The notes below the pieces were generated by a model that had not been told where the DNA came from, searched no databases, and saw only the letters and a list, made by a program, of their open reading frames with translations. Position numbers and translations under genes: made by a program. Positions 1 through 7,243 of a stretch of 35,082 nucleotides of DNA are shown piece after piece. Each line of letters begins with the position of its first letter. Within the stretch, counting starts at the first letter, position 1. This DNA comes from Clostridia bacterium (lineage in GTDB: Bacteria > Bacillota > Clostridia > Christensenellales > DTU072), in NCBI GenBank assembly GCA_017476265.1, contig JAFVAC010000077.1, forward strand, positions 1-35,082. The letters run 5' to 3'.

Positions 1-40
1 AACAGAAAAGGGATACCATATACGGTATCCCTTTTCTGTT
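1..40 (+). terminator. Hairpin terminator of an upstream gene
   Basis: A nearly perfect 20-nt inverted repeat (one mismatch) has an A-rich 5' arm and a T-rich 3' arm, as in a Rho-independent terminator. The gene it would serve lies outside the window. Its 3' arm is reused at the start of each of the following 100-bp tandem units, so the tandem duplication took in half of the hairpin. Confidence 0.6.
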
Positions 41-323
41 AACTTCCCTTGTTCTGTGAGACGGTCCGTTCGCAATTTCACGCCCTGCGTGAAACTGGCG
101 GGTGCATACCCGCTATCGGACAGGATATCCCTTTTCTGTTAACTTCCCTTGTTCTGTGAGACGGTCCGTTCGCAATTTCACGCCTTGCGTGAAACTGGCG
201 GGTGTATACCCGCTATCGGACAGGATATCCCTTTTCTGTTAACTTCCCTTGTTCTGTGAGACGGTCCGTTCGCAATTTCACGCCCTGCGTGAAACTGGCG
301 GGTGCATACCCGCTATCGGACAG
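24..323 (+). repeat. Three tandem 100-bp repeat units
   Basis: Three head-to-tail units (24-123, 124-223, 224-323) have an exact period of 100 bp and only a few substitutions. Each unit contains the arm of the preceding hairpin and a core of about 58 nt (64-121, 164-221, 264-321). In that core a GTCCG/CGGAC outer stem encloses two perfect hairpins: TTTCACGC/GCGTGAAA with a 3-nt loop and GCGGGT/ACCCGC with a 4-nt loop. Within this core, the two differences between units 1 and 2 fall in the two loops. Short frames that cross the units give no recognisable protein. A CRISPR is excluded because the unit is long and there are no unique spacers. Confidence 0.85.
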
Positions 324-472
324 GCTGCATATGTATTCAAAAGGACGAGCGATCGCACAAAAACGAAATATTTATGCAATCGAAAAGTTGGACAAAAAGG
401 TTGCGTTTTAGAGCTATCTTTTTATACGTTTTCCGATCATGTAGGTTTTAAACTTACGACGTCGATTTTTTA
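246..472 (+). repeat. Dispersed ~227-bp intergenic element, copy 1
   Basis: This element begins inside the third tandem unit and continues about 150 bp beyond it. It matches 11544-11770 collinearly, with a constant offset of 11298 bp, substitutions but no indels, and roughly 85-90 percent identity by eye. Both copies have the same orientation, follow a Rho-independent terminator and precede a regulatory gene. The first part holds the three-way-junction core; the rest is A/T-rich with conserved blocks. No terminal inverted repeats or transposase are visible, so it may be a non-autonomous mobile element, a structured RNA gene, or both. Confidence 0.75.
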
Positions 473-558
473 GCCCTTTTATACCCTAAAAAAGCTGTCC
501 CGATTTTCGGCACCTTAGAATTGTATTAATCTGCCGAACTGAAAATAATCTACTAATA

Positions 559-587
559 TTGAAATCTTTACACAGATTTGATATAAT
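559..587 (+). promoter_or_regulatory. Sigma-A type promoter of the beta-helix/LuxR gene
   Basis: TTGAAA (559-564) and a perfect TATAAT (582-587) are separated by 17 bp. Transcription should start near 594, leaving a leader of about 65 nt before the ATG at 661. The in-frame TTG at 559 and ATG at 586 lie inside the promoter and so cannot be the start codon. Confidence 0.75.
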
Positions 588-660
588 GAACCCGAGACGG
601 ATTGGATATCCTTTAAGAAACAACGATGAGGACAAGGCGCCGTCGATTATTGAGAAAAAC

Positions 661-2745
661 ATGAAAAGGACAATAAACAAAACAGGATTTCTTTTTGTTG
701 CGATGATTGCCATAATACTACTGGCAAGCATATTTGTTTTGACGAACATGGGCGGTGACGTGGCGCAAGCGGAAGGGCAACTCATTGAAACGCGGAGCGA
801 TTTGCTTCGCGCTATTAAAAACGCCGACGACGGAGCCGTGATTATGGTTGGTGACATTGTTTTCCATCTAAATGAAGGCGGAGCCGTGCATGAAGCTGAA
901 AGGCTCATTATAGACAAAAACATTACGATAAAGTGCGGCAAAGAGGGAGAAAAAGCGCATTTTTCGGGCGGTAGTTTCTTGATTGAAGGCACAAAAGTAG
1001 CGGGGGTTTTCAGCGCGATACGCTTTAAAGACATCGTATTTGACGGCGGAGAAGACGTAAGTTCGATTGTTGGCGCAGATTGGGATTTGACTTATGACGA
1101 AGGTACAAACGATCCCGTGTCAAACTATACGCTGAAAGCGCAGTACGCCATCATGTGCAAAGGTAACGTTCAAGCTGAGTTTTTAGGCTGTGAATTCTCC
1201 GGCTATATGCACGAGCAAGGCGCGGCCGTTCGCCTCTATTACGGCGACTACTCCGGCAACACGTACGCTCTTTATGAATATGGCGACAATTCGACCTGCC
1301 AAGCGGAACTTGGTTTTTATGATTGCAAGTTTGCAGGGAACGCCACATTATATGGCGGTGGCGCGGTTTACAGCGAGGGACACGGCAGAAACGTGTCGCT
1401 ATGTTTTGACGATTGCGTTTTCGCAAACAACGTCTCGGGTGCGAGTGATTATTCACAGGGCGGCGGAGCGATTTTCGCAACGGAAACGACCGTCACGTGC
1501 AATCGCTGTACGTTTAATCAAAACGAAGGCAATCACTTCTATGAAGGGGCTGAAGAATTATACGATCCGGATATGGCAAACGGCGGCGCCGTGTGTTGTT
1601 ATATAGGTTGTGATTTGAGATTGTTAGATTGTGTGTTTTCCGCTAATCACGCGTCAAACGGCGGCGCTGTCGCGCTGTCCGCAAGCACGGGAGAAATCGA
1701 CGGTTGCGTGTTTGACGGCAACGTCGCGACTCCGCAAAAATACTATGATATAAAGAGCTTATCTTCTTGCGGCGGCATCGGCGGCGCGCTATATTTCAAC
1801 GATCCCGAAGACGTGCTTCTTGTGAACACCACGATTACGCGCAACACGGCGCAAAACGCCTACGGCGCAGTGTTTACGGACTATTCCAAAACGATGGATA
1901 TCGGTGCGCGCAATCTCGAATTCGCGTTTTGCTCGGTCGCGGACAACGTGAGTGAAACGAAAGCGGAAGACTTTTACAAATACGGCGAGGCGGATTATGA
2001 ATACAAGTTCTACCCGTCTTCCGTTTGGAGCATCCCCTATGTGAAAACGTACGGTTGTGTCGTGGCGGACGCTTTGGTCACGGAAAGAGAGCTACCTGCG
2101 GAAGAAAACGGATATTGCTATTTTGCGGATCCCAAACAAGCAGATACGGACGGCTATAAGCGTGAATACAAGGATACCGCTTCGCATATAAGTTTTGCGT
2201 CCGCGTCGACGGTTCCGAAAGAATACGTCGCAGAACTTTTCCCGTTGAGAGCGGATAAGATAGACGCAGATACGGCGCTCGGCGCAAGCGATTCGGCGAA
2301 GATCATATACGCCGACCCTATCGTTGAAGAGGAAGAAAAAGCGGAAGGAAAAAAGAAAGAGTTCCCCGCTTATGCCATCGCTTTGATCGTCATCGGCGCG
2401 TTACTTGTTGCCGGACTTGCTTGTGTCCTCGTTATGTCCAAGAAAAAAGCAAAACAGCGAGTAAAAGCCGAGCCGGAAGTCCCCTCTGCAATGGAACCGG
2501 ACGTAAAAACGAGTCTTGACGACACTGAGATAGAGTCGATTCTTAGCCGTCCTGTGGTGAAAGATCTTTCCGAAAGAGAAAAAGAAGTGCTTGTCTGCGT
2601 ACTTGCGGGGAAAAAGCGCAAAGAGATCGCCGAAGCACTGTTCATTTCGGAGTCTACCGTGAAAAAACATATAGCGTCCATCTATACCAAGTTGCACGTT
2701 TCCTCCCGTTCGGAACTGCTTTCTTTGTTGTATTCCACCAAGTAA
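661..2745 (+). CDS. Membrane-anchored beta-helix protein with cytoplasmic LuxR-type HTH
   Basis: The protein has 694 residues. I chose the ATG at 661 because upstream in-frame starts fall in the promoter; the ribosome binding site is weak. An N-terminal hydrophobic segment (about 8-30) ends in AQA, so it is probably a signal peptide. Residues about 40-450 contain repeated GGA-rich turns and alternating cysteines typical of right-handed beta-helix proteins of the Pmp/pectate-lyase-like type. One TM helix lies near 568-592 and is followed by a lysine-rich cytoplasmic stretch. Residues about 634-691 form a LuxR/GerE-type HTH with the ESTVKKH recognition helix. Seen directly: extracellular helix, TM and DNA-binding domain in one chain. 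Inferred: a one-component transmembrane transcription factor that senses a surface ligand or cell-wall state and controls neighbouring surface genes. There is no receiver or kinase domain. Confidence 0.85.
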   Translation: MKRTINKTGFLFVAMIAIILLASIFVLTNMGGDVAQAEGQLIETRSDLLRAIKNADDGAVIMVGDIVFHLNEGGAVHEAERLIIDKNITIKCGKEGEKAHFSGGSFLIEGTKVAGVFSAIRFKDIVFDGGEDVSSIVGADWDLTYDEGTNDPVSNYTLKAQYAIMCKGNVQAEFLGCEFSGYMHEQGAAVRLYYGDYSGNTYALYEYGDNSTCQAELGFYDCKFAGNATLYGGGAVYSEGHGRNVSLCFDDCVFANNVSGASDYSQGGGAIFATETTVTCNRCTFNQNEGNHFYEGAEELYDPDMANGGAVCCYIGCDLRLLDCVFSANHASNGGAVALSASTGEIDGCVFDGNVATPQKYYDIKSLSSCGGIGGALYFNDPEDVLLVNTTITRNTAQNAYGAVFTDYSKTMDIGARNLEFAFCSVADNVSETKAEDFYKYGEADYEYKFYPSSVWSIPYVKTYGCVVADALVTERELPAEENGYCYFADPKQADTDGYKREYKDTASHISFASASTVPKEYVAELFPLRADKIDADTALGASDSAKIIYADPIVEEEEKAEGKKKEFPAYAIALIVIGALLVAGLACVLVMSKKKAKQRVKAEPEVPSAMEPDVKTSLDDTEIESILSRPVVKDLSEREKEVLVCVLAGKKRKEIAEALFISESTVKKHIASIYTKLHVSSRSELLSLLYSTK

Positions 2746-2782
2746 AAACGCGCGAAATTTCATACCTCAATAGGGTGAGAAC

Positions 2783-2813
2783 AGGGTTATTTCATAGGAA
2801 GTAGCCCTTTTTT
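2783..2813 (+). terminator. Weak Rho-independent terminator after the beta-helix/LuxR gene
   Basis: AGGGTTA (2783-2789) pairs with TAGCCCT (2802-2808) through one G-U pair and is followed by a run of T. It starts 38 nt after the stop codon. The stem is short, so some readthrough is possible. Confidence 0.4.
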
Positions 2814-2871
2814 GATGAAAAGTAGCCGAAAGGTCACCCCCTTCACGCTTTCGCAAAGGGCTATTATTTTC

Positions 2872-2877
2872 TATAAT
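2872..2877 (+). promoter_or_regulatory. -10 box just upstream of the small LuxR gene
   Basis: A perfect TATAAT ends 8 nt before the ATG at 2886; no good -35 box lies 16-18 bp upstream. If it is used, transcription would begin at or within a base or two of the start codon, giving a leaderless mRNA. GGGCTATT at 2858-2865 is an inverted match to the AGTAGCCC at 2800-2807 and may be an operator. Confidence 0.4.
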
Positions 2878-2885
2878 ATCTGTAT

Positions 2886-3224
2886 ATGAGAAAGAAGTTT
2901 GCGCTTATCATTGTGGAAATAAACGAGGGAGAAAACGGCGTCGTAGAGGAGTGTGTGCTCGACGAAGAGGCACTTTCTTTCGATGATGCCGATATCCATT
3001 ATATCGTCGAGTCCGCGTCCGCGTCGGGACAACTGACCGAGCGGGAGAGAGAAGTGCTTGCGTCCATTCTCAAGGGGCGAAAGCGGGCGGAAACGGCGAA
3101 CGAACTGTTCGTCACCGAGTCCACCGTCAAAAAGCATTCCCGCGCTATCTATGCCAAGTTCGGCGTAAAAAATCGTTTTGAACTGCTATCCAAACTTTAT
3201 CGGGACGCCGACGGTTTGAGATAG
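2886..3224 (+). CDS. Small LuxR-type HTH transcription regulator
   Basis: This 112-residue protein has an acidic N-terminal half (about 1-48) with no recognisable domain and a C-terminal LuxR/GerE HTH (about 50-108) with the same ESTVKKH helix as the preceding protein. By eye about 33 of 56 HTH positions are identical, so the two HTH domains are paralogous. There is no receiver domain and no TM helix, so it is probably cytoplasmic. It is the first gene of a likely operon, 24 nt ahead of the collagen-like lipoprotein. The ATG has no ribosome binding site; a GTG at about 2955 preceded by GAGGAG is a less likely alternative. Co-regulation or heterodimerisation with the membrane-bound HTH protein is inference. 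Confidence 0.8.
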   Translation: MRKKFALIIVEINEGENGVVEECVLDEEALSFDDADIHYIVESASASGQLTEREREVLASILKGRKRAETANELFVTESTVKKHSRAIYAKFGVKNRFELLSKLYRDADGLR

Positions 3225-3248
3225 CTTTATTAAATATATGGAGGTATT

Positions 3249-5816
3249 ATGAAAAAAACTCTCTCTCTTATCGTAGCACTCGCTCTGGCTGTCGTGCTCA
3301 TGCTTTCTCTTGTGGCTTGCGGCGACGGGACGGATGGTGCCAATGGCAATGGGATAGAATCCATCGCTAAAACCTCGACCGAAGGCGCGGTGGACACCTA
3401 CACAATCACATTTACAGACGGAACGACGACGCAGTTTACAGTTACCAACGGGAAAGACGGGAAGAACGGACAAAGCGGCGTCAACGGAAAAAACGGCGAG
3501 AAAGGTACCGATGGTAAAGACGGCGCGGACGGCGCACCCGGTAAGGACGGAAAGGACGGGAACGGTATCGAGTCCGTCGAAAAGACTTCGAGTGACGGAA
3601 AAACGGATACATACACCGTGACCTTTACGGACGGAAAAACAACGACCTTTACCGTAACGAACGGTACGGACGGGAGTAACGGACAAGACGGTAAAGATGG
3701 TGTAGACGGTGCCCCCGGTAAAGACGGAAAGGACGGCGTCAATGGCAAAGACGGGAACGGTATTTCTTCCATTGAAAAGACGACGGAAGGCTCGGTCGAT
3801 ACGTATACCGTTACGTATACGAACGGCGACACTTATATTTTCACCGTGACCAACGGACAAGACGGTGCGCCCGGAGAGAACGGTAAAGACGGAACAAACG
3901 GCGTGAATGGTAAAGACGGTAAGGACGGCGTCAATGGCAAAGACGGGAACGGTATTTCTTCCATTGTAAAGACGACGGAAGGCTCGGTCGATACGTATAC
4001 CGTTACGTATACGAACGGCGACACTTATATTTTCACCGTGACCAACGGACAAGACGGTGCGCCCGGAGAGAACGGTAAAGACGGAAAGGACGGCGTGAAT
4101 GGTAAAGACGGTAAGGACGGCAAGGACGGAACGACTCCGACGATCGGGATTGACGAAGACGGGTACTGGGTCATCAACGGCATTACGACCAACGTGCTTG
4201 CCCGTGGTACCAACGGAACCGACGGACAAGACGGTAAGGACGGTATAGACGGTACATCCGCCGAGAAAGAGATCGCCGAAGTGATCGGGCTGGTCGTTAT
4301 CGACGAAAGCGGTTATGAAATGAGAGCGGATGGGGTTGCCCCTGCCTATTTTGGCAATGAGAATACAAGAGAGTATGACCTCTATGCCGTCGTAGCATAT
4401 ACCGACGACACTGTGGCAAGGGTTTTGATCCCCGCAGAAGACTATGAGGTAACGGAGATCACGTTCAACAATCATACGGAATCCGTATTGAAATACACCA
4501 TCGGGGACAAGACGTGTCGACTGCGTCTGACAGGCGAAGACGGACTGAGCCTGATGGAAGGAGAGATGCCCTATTATTCGGTACTCAACGGCGCGTCCTA
4601 TCTTGTGCTGGATTTGAGCGGAGGCAGGACCGTCGGAGAGACGTTGGCGGACTATTATTGGACGACCGACGGTTCGACCAAAGACAGAGCGCTTTCGGTC
4701 AACGACTTCGCAGGACTGGGCAACTGGACGCTTGCCGAGGCTGAAACGCAAGGGATTACGTTAAACGCGAAGGTCCCATTTGACGTGGATTGGGAGAACA
4801 TTACTCCCACAGGAGAGTATCAGTGGAATGGCGGCTTTATCCTTTGGGACGGGACGACCGATCTGGAGCTGACCGACGTCAGGTGTCTTGCGACGAAAGT
4901 CGCGGTTGACGGCGAAGGCAACGTCGTTGCGATGTTCTACAAACAAAGCATCATCGGAAGTCAGTGGAATTGGCGGGAAGGAAACGGGAAAGTCGTCGTC
5001 TATTCCGGTGCGTTGGGCGAAAACGATTCCGTCGGCGTTTATAAGACCGCATCGAGCGTTGAAGACGGCAAGGCAAAGGGAATGATCGCGAACGACGCGG
5101 TAGTTTATACCGTCACCGGGGATCCCGCCGTATCTTACGAATTAGATTCCTTATTATATAATAATGGCGAGTCGTTCCCGTTTGACGCGGACTTCTCAAT
5201 ACAAGACGCCCGCGCCTGGTTCACTGTAGACGGCAAAATCCTGCCCGGGACAACGATCCGGATGATAGAAAGCGCCTCCTACGATATCGGCGGAGGTAAG
5301 TCCATCGGCATTATGCGGAGAATTTTCACCGCCGGAAATATCTACGATCTCGTGGACGGGCTGGAAGAAATAAACTTCTTTGAAGGAGAAAAGGAACTCA
5401 CCTTTGTTTACAAGGGAGAAGAGTACTCTTTCCTCGTGTCGGTACCCTCGGTTGCTCTTCTGAAAGACGCCGATGACGATCATTGTATAAGAATGTGGGA
5501 CGAAGCGTTTTCCGACGCTGAACTTACGCTGGACGCGGACGTCGCGGAAGTGGGCGATTACTATGAAATACTCGGTATTATCTATGATGAGATCTTCGAT
5601 GGAGCGTATTATTACCGTGCGGACAAAGAGCTCATCTATGATTACTTCCCGATCGGAGAACGTTTTGCCGTCTACGGACTTGCGCCTGTGACCAAAGATA
5701 TGATCGACCTTGACGGTTTTGTGGTAGCGGACGGAGAGCAAACCGTCAGAGTTTGGATAGACGGAGAAAGATACGTAACCGTGACGATTACGGTCACCGT
5801 CCAGGAAGCATTATAA
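3249..5816 (+). CDS. Collagen-like repeat lipoprotein
   Basis: The protein has 855 residues, with GGAGG ideally placed before the ATG. The signal peptide ends in a lipobox, LVAC, with the lipidated cysteine at residue 24. Residues about 25-345 alternate collagen-like Gly-X-Y runs rich in GKDG with four copies of a ~35-residue module of the type NGI-SIEKT...DTYTVTYT-G...FTVTNG, a combination common in Firmicute surface proteins. Residues about 350-855 are a region I do not recognise, rich in aromatic and acidic residues. DNA of about 166 bp at 3729-3894 is repeated almost perfectly at 3921-4086, a recent in-frame duplication of 64 codons. The likely role is a stalk that projects a C-terminal domain from the membrane. 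It is the second gene of the LuxR-led operon. Confidence 0.88.
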   Translation: MKKTLSLIVALALAVVLMLSLVACGDGTDGANGNGIESIAKTSTEGAVDTYTITFTDGTTTQFTVTNGKDGKNGQSGVNGKNGEKGTDGKDGADGAPGKDGKDGNGIESVEKTSSDGKTDTYTVTFTDGKTTTFTVTNGTDGSNGQDGKDGVDGAPGKDGKDGVNGKDGNGISSIEKTTEGSVDTYTVTYTNGDTYIFTVTNGQDGAPGENGKDGTNGVNGKDGKDGVNGKDGNGISSIVKTTEGSVDTYTVTYTNGDTYIFTVTNGQDGAPGENGKDGKDGVNGKDGKDGKDGTTPTIGIDEDGYWVINGITTNVLARGTNGTDGQDGKDGIDGTSAEKEIAEVIGLVVIDESGYEMRADGVAPAYFGNENTREYDLYAVVAYTDDTVARVLIPAEDYEVTEITFNNHTESVLKYTIGDKTCRLRLTGEDGLSLMEGEMPYYSVLNGASYLVLDLSGGRTVGETLADYYWTTDGSTKDRALSVNDFAGLGNWTLAEAETQGITLNAKVPFDVDWENITPTGEYQWNGGFILWDGTTDLELTDVRCLATKVAVDGEGNVVAMFYKQSIIGSQWNWREGNGKVVVYSGALGENDSVGVYKTASSVEDGKAKGMIANDAVVYTVTGDPAVSYELDSLLYNNGESFPFDADFSIQDARAWFTVDGKILPGTTIRMIESASYDIGGGKSIGIMRRIFTAGNIYDLVDGLEEINFFEGEKELTFVYKGEEYSFLVSVPSVALLKDADDDHCIRMWDEAFSDAELTLDADVAEVGDYYEILGIIYDEIFDGAYYYRADKELIYDYFPIGERFAVYGLAPVTKDMIDLDGFVVADGEQTVRVWIDGERYVTVTITVTVQEAL

Positions 5817-5845
5817 GAAATCATTTCCCAAAAGGATAATAAACA

Positions 5846-7228
5846 ATGAATAAAACAATAAAAAAGACAAGTTTTGCCATGGCGATCTTCGTGCTTGCGT
5901 TGATCGTACTTGCGGCGACCGTCGTCGCCGTTCCTCAAACGGCGTACGCCGCCCCGGACGTGGATCTTCCCTTTACGCTCGTTGCGCCCCAAAACGTCGT
6001 CCTCACCAAGGAGAACATCGGCGACAGTCCCACGACGCTCGGTATGGCGTACAGTATGAGTAACGAGATCAACGCCTTTTTCGTGGCCTACCACGATTCG
6101 GGCGACGAATCGGCGTATCTCGCTTCCCGCGGCGTCACGGAGTACGACCAGATCTATCTCGGCATTCAAATCGACTGGGCGCTGGACGACGTGAACGATG
6201 CGGTGTCGGGCTGGCACCACAACGCCTATTGGGATGCAGCACCCTGCGGGACGCTAGGCACGGACGAGGACGGCAAACAGCAGTTCAGCGAATGGGACGT
6301 GGTCGATTGCGGGCTCTACGATACCCAGATCGTCAACGACATATGGCTCTATCGCGGAATGGCTGCGAGCCTTTGGAACGGTAGCGAAAACTGGGTCGGC
6401 GTCAAAGAACAACTCCGTCCGTCGCAATATACGTATACGGAACACGATGGCGATTTCGAAGTTCGGATCGACTGGACGGAACATACGATGTACAGCCGCG
6501 TGCGGTTCGTCGTCACGACGTATAATTCCGAGACCAACGAGACGGAACACACCTTCTCCGATTGGTCGGCTGTCGCCGCCTACGGCAAGGATGCGGAGAA
6601 GGTCGAACCGCTCAAGTCGGGCGACGTGGTCGCGCCCACCATCACGGGGCTGAGAATGACGGAAGAGAAATTCAACGACAATCCCGTCGTAGCGTTTACG
6701 CTTACCGTGCCCGAAACGGTTGCGGAGCAAAAAGCGCGGGTCGCCGCGGCGAACGGCACCTTCCGCGTGGAAGTGGAAGCGAGAGTGAAAGGCACGAGCG
6801 AGTGGAAGGACCTGCACGTCGCGGGCGACGTCACGACGGGAGAACTGACGGCGGCGCTCCTCTATCTTGCAGAGCCGGGCAAACCCGTTGCCGCGGGGAC
6901 GGAGATCGAACTTCGCGCGCGCTACTTTGTCGTACAAGCGGGACAGGATGATTTTTATTCCGCTTACAGCAAAGTCATCGGCTTCGGATCGGACGATATC
7001 GTTATAAACGATACGCCGGCTACCGACAACAACGGAGATGACGGCGAAGGCTCTATCCTCGACAAACTGCCCAAGAGCGATTGTCCGATCTGCCACTTCT
7101 GTCCGCAACCTTTGGGACTTTGCATTTTCATTTGGCTCATCATTATCGTTGCCGTCATTGCGGTAGTTGTCGTGGTGGTCGTACTTGTAAAAAAGAAGAA
7201 AAATAAAGCCGATAAAGAAAATAAATAA
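5846..7228 (+). CDS. TM-anchored surface protein with juxtamembrane Cys cluster
   Basis: The protein has 460 residues and starts 29 nt after the previous gene, with AAAGGA upstream. The N-terminal signal peptide ends in AYAAP. The extracellular part, about 37-400, is probably beta-rich; residues about 255-385 resemble a fibronectin-III-like fold, but I cannot assign a family. A linker leads to four cysteines (413, 416, 419, 426) in a CPxCxxC pattern directly before a single TM helix (about 427-448) and a lysine-rich cytoplasmic tail. There is no LPXTG motif. The Cys cluster could form disulfides, bind metal or be lipidated; the sequence does not decide. It has no enzymatic motif. The context suggests a component of the same surface complex as the adjacent lipoproteins. 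Confidence 0.8.
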   Translation: MNKTIKKTSFAMAIFVLALIVLAATVVAVPQTAYAAPDVDLPFTLVAPQNVVLTKENIGDSPTTLGMAYSMSNEINAFFVAYHDSGDESAYLASRGVTEYDQIYLGIQIDWALDDVNDAVSGWHHNAYWDAAPCGTLGTDEDGKQQFSEWDVVDCGLYDTQIVNDIWLYRGMAASLWNGSENWVGVKEQLRPSQYTYTEHDGDFEVRIDWTEHTMYSRVRFVVTTYNSETNETEHTFSDWSAVAAYGKDAEKVEPLKSGDVVAPTITGLRMTEEKFNDNPVVAFTLTVPETVAEQKARVAAANGTFRVEVEARVKGTSEWKDLHVAGDVTTGELTAALLYLAEPGKPVAAGTEIELRARYFVVQAGQDDFYSAYSKVIGFGSDDIVINDTPATDNNGDDGEGSILDKLPKSDCPICHFCPQPLGLCIFIWLIIIVAVIAVVVVVVVLVKKKKNKADKENK

Positions 7229-7243
7229 AAAGGAGAAAAAACA

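Noticed and set aside
24..323. CRISPR array
   Set aside because: The units are 100 bp, contiguous and nearly identical throughout; there are no unique spacers.
405..418. GTTTTAGAGCTATC, identical to the start of the Cas9-type CRISPR repeat
   Set aside because: It is a single short match in an A/T-rich part of the dispersed element, not conserved in the second copy, with no array and no cas genes.
202..473. Small open frames of 69 and 74 codons in the repeat region
   Set aside because: They cross the repeat in two frames, lack ribosome binding sites and follow the repeat rather than any protein family. The same holds for frames of 98 and 81 codons at 11487-11783.
559..588. TTG (559) or ATG (586) as start of the beta-helix/LuxR gene
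   Set aside because: Both lie within a good -35/-10 promoter, upstream of the expected transcription start, and have no ribosome binding site; the ATG at 661 is followed directly by a signal peptide.
3186..4751. 521-codon open frame antisense to the collagen-like gene
   Set aside because: Val/Phe/Arg-rich repeats are what the reverse complement of GKDG-type codons gives; there is no ribosome binding site and the plus-strand gene is clear.
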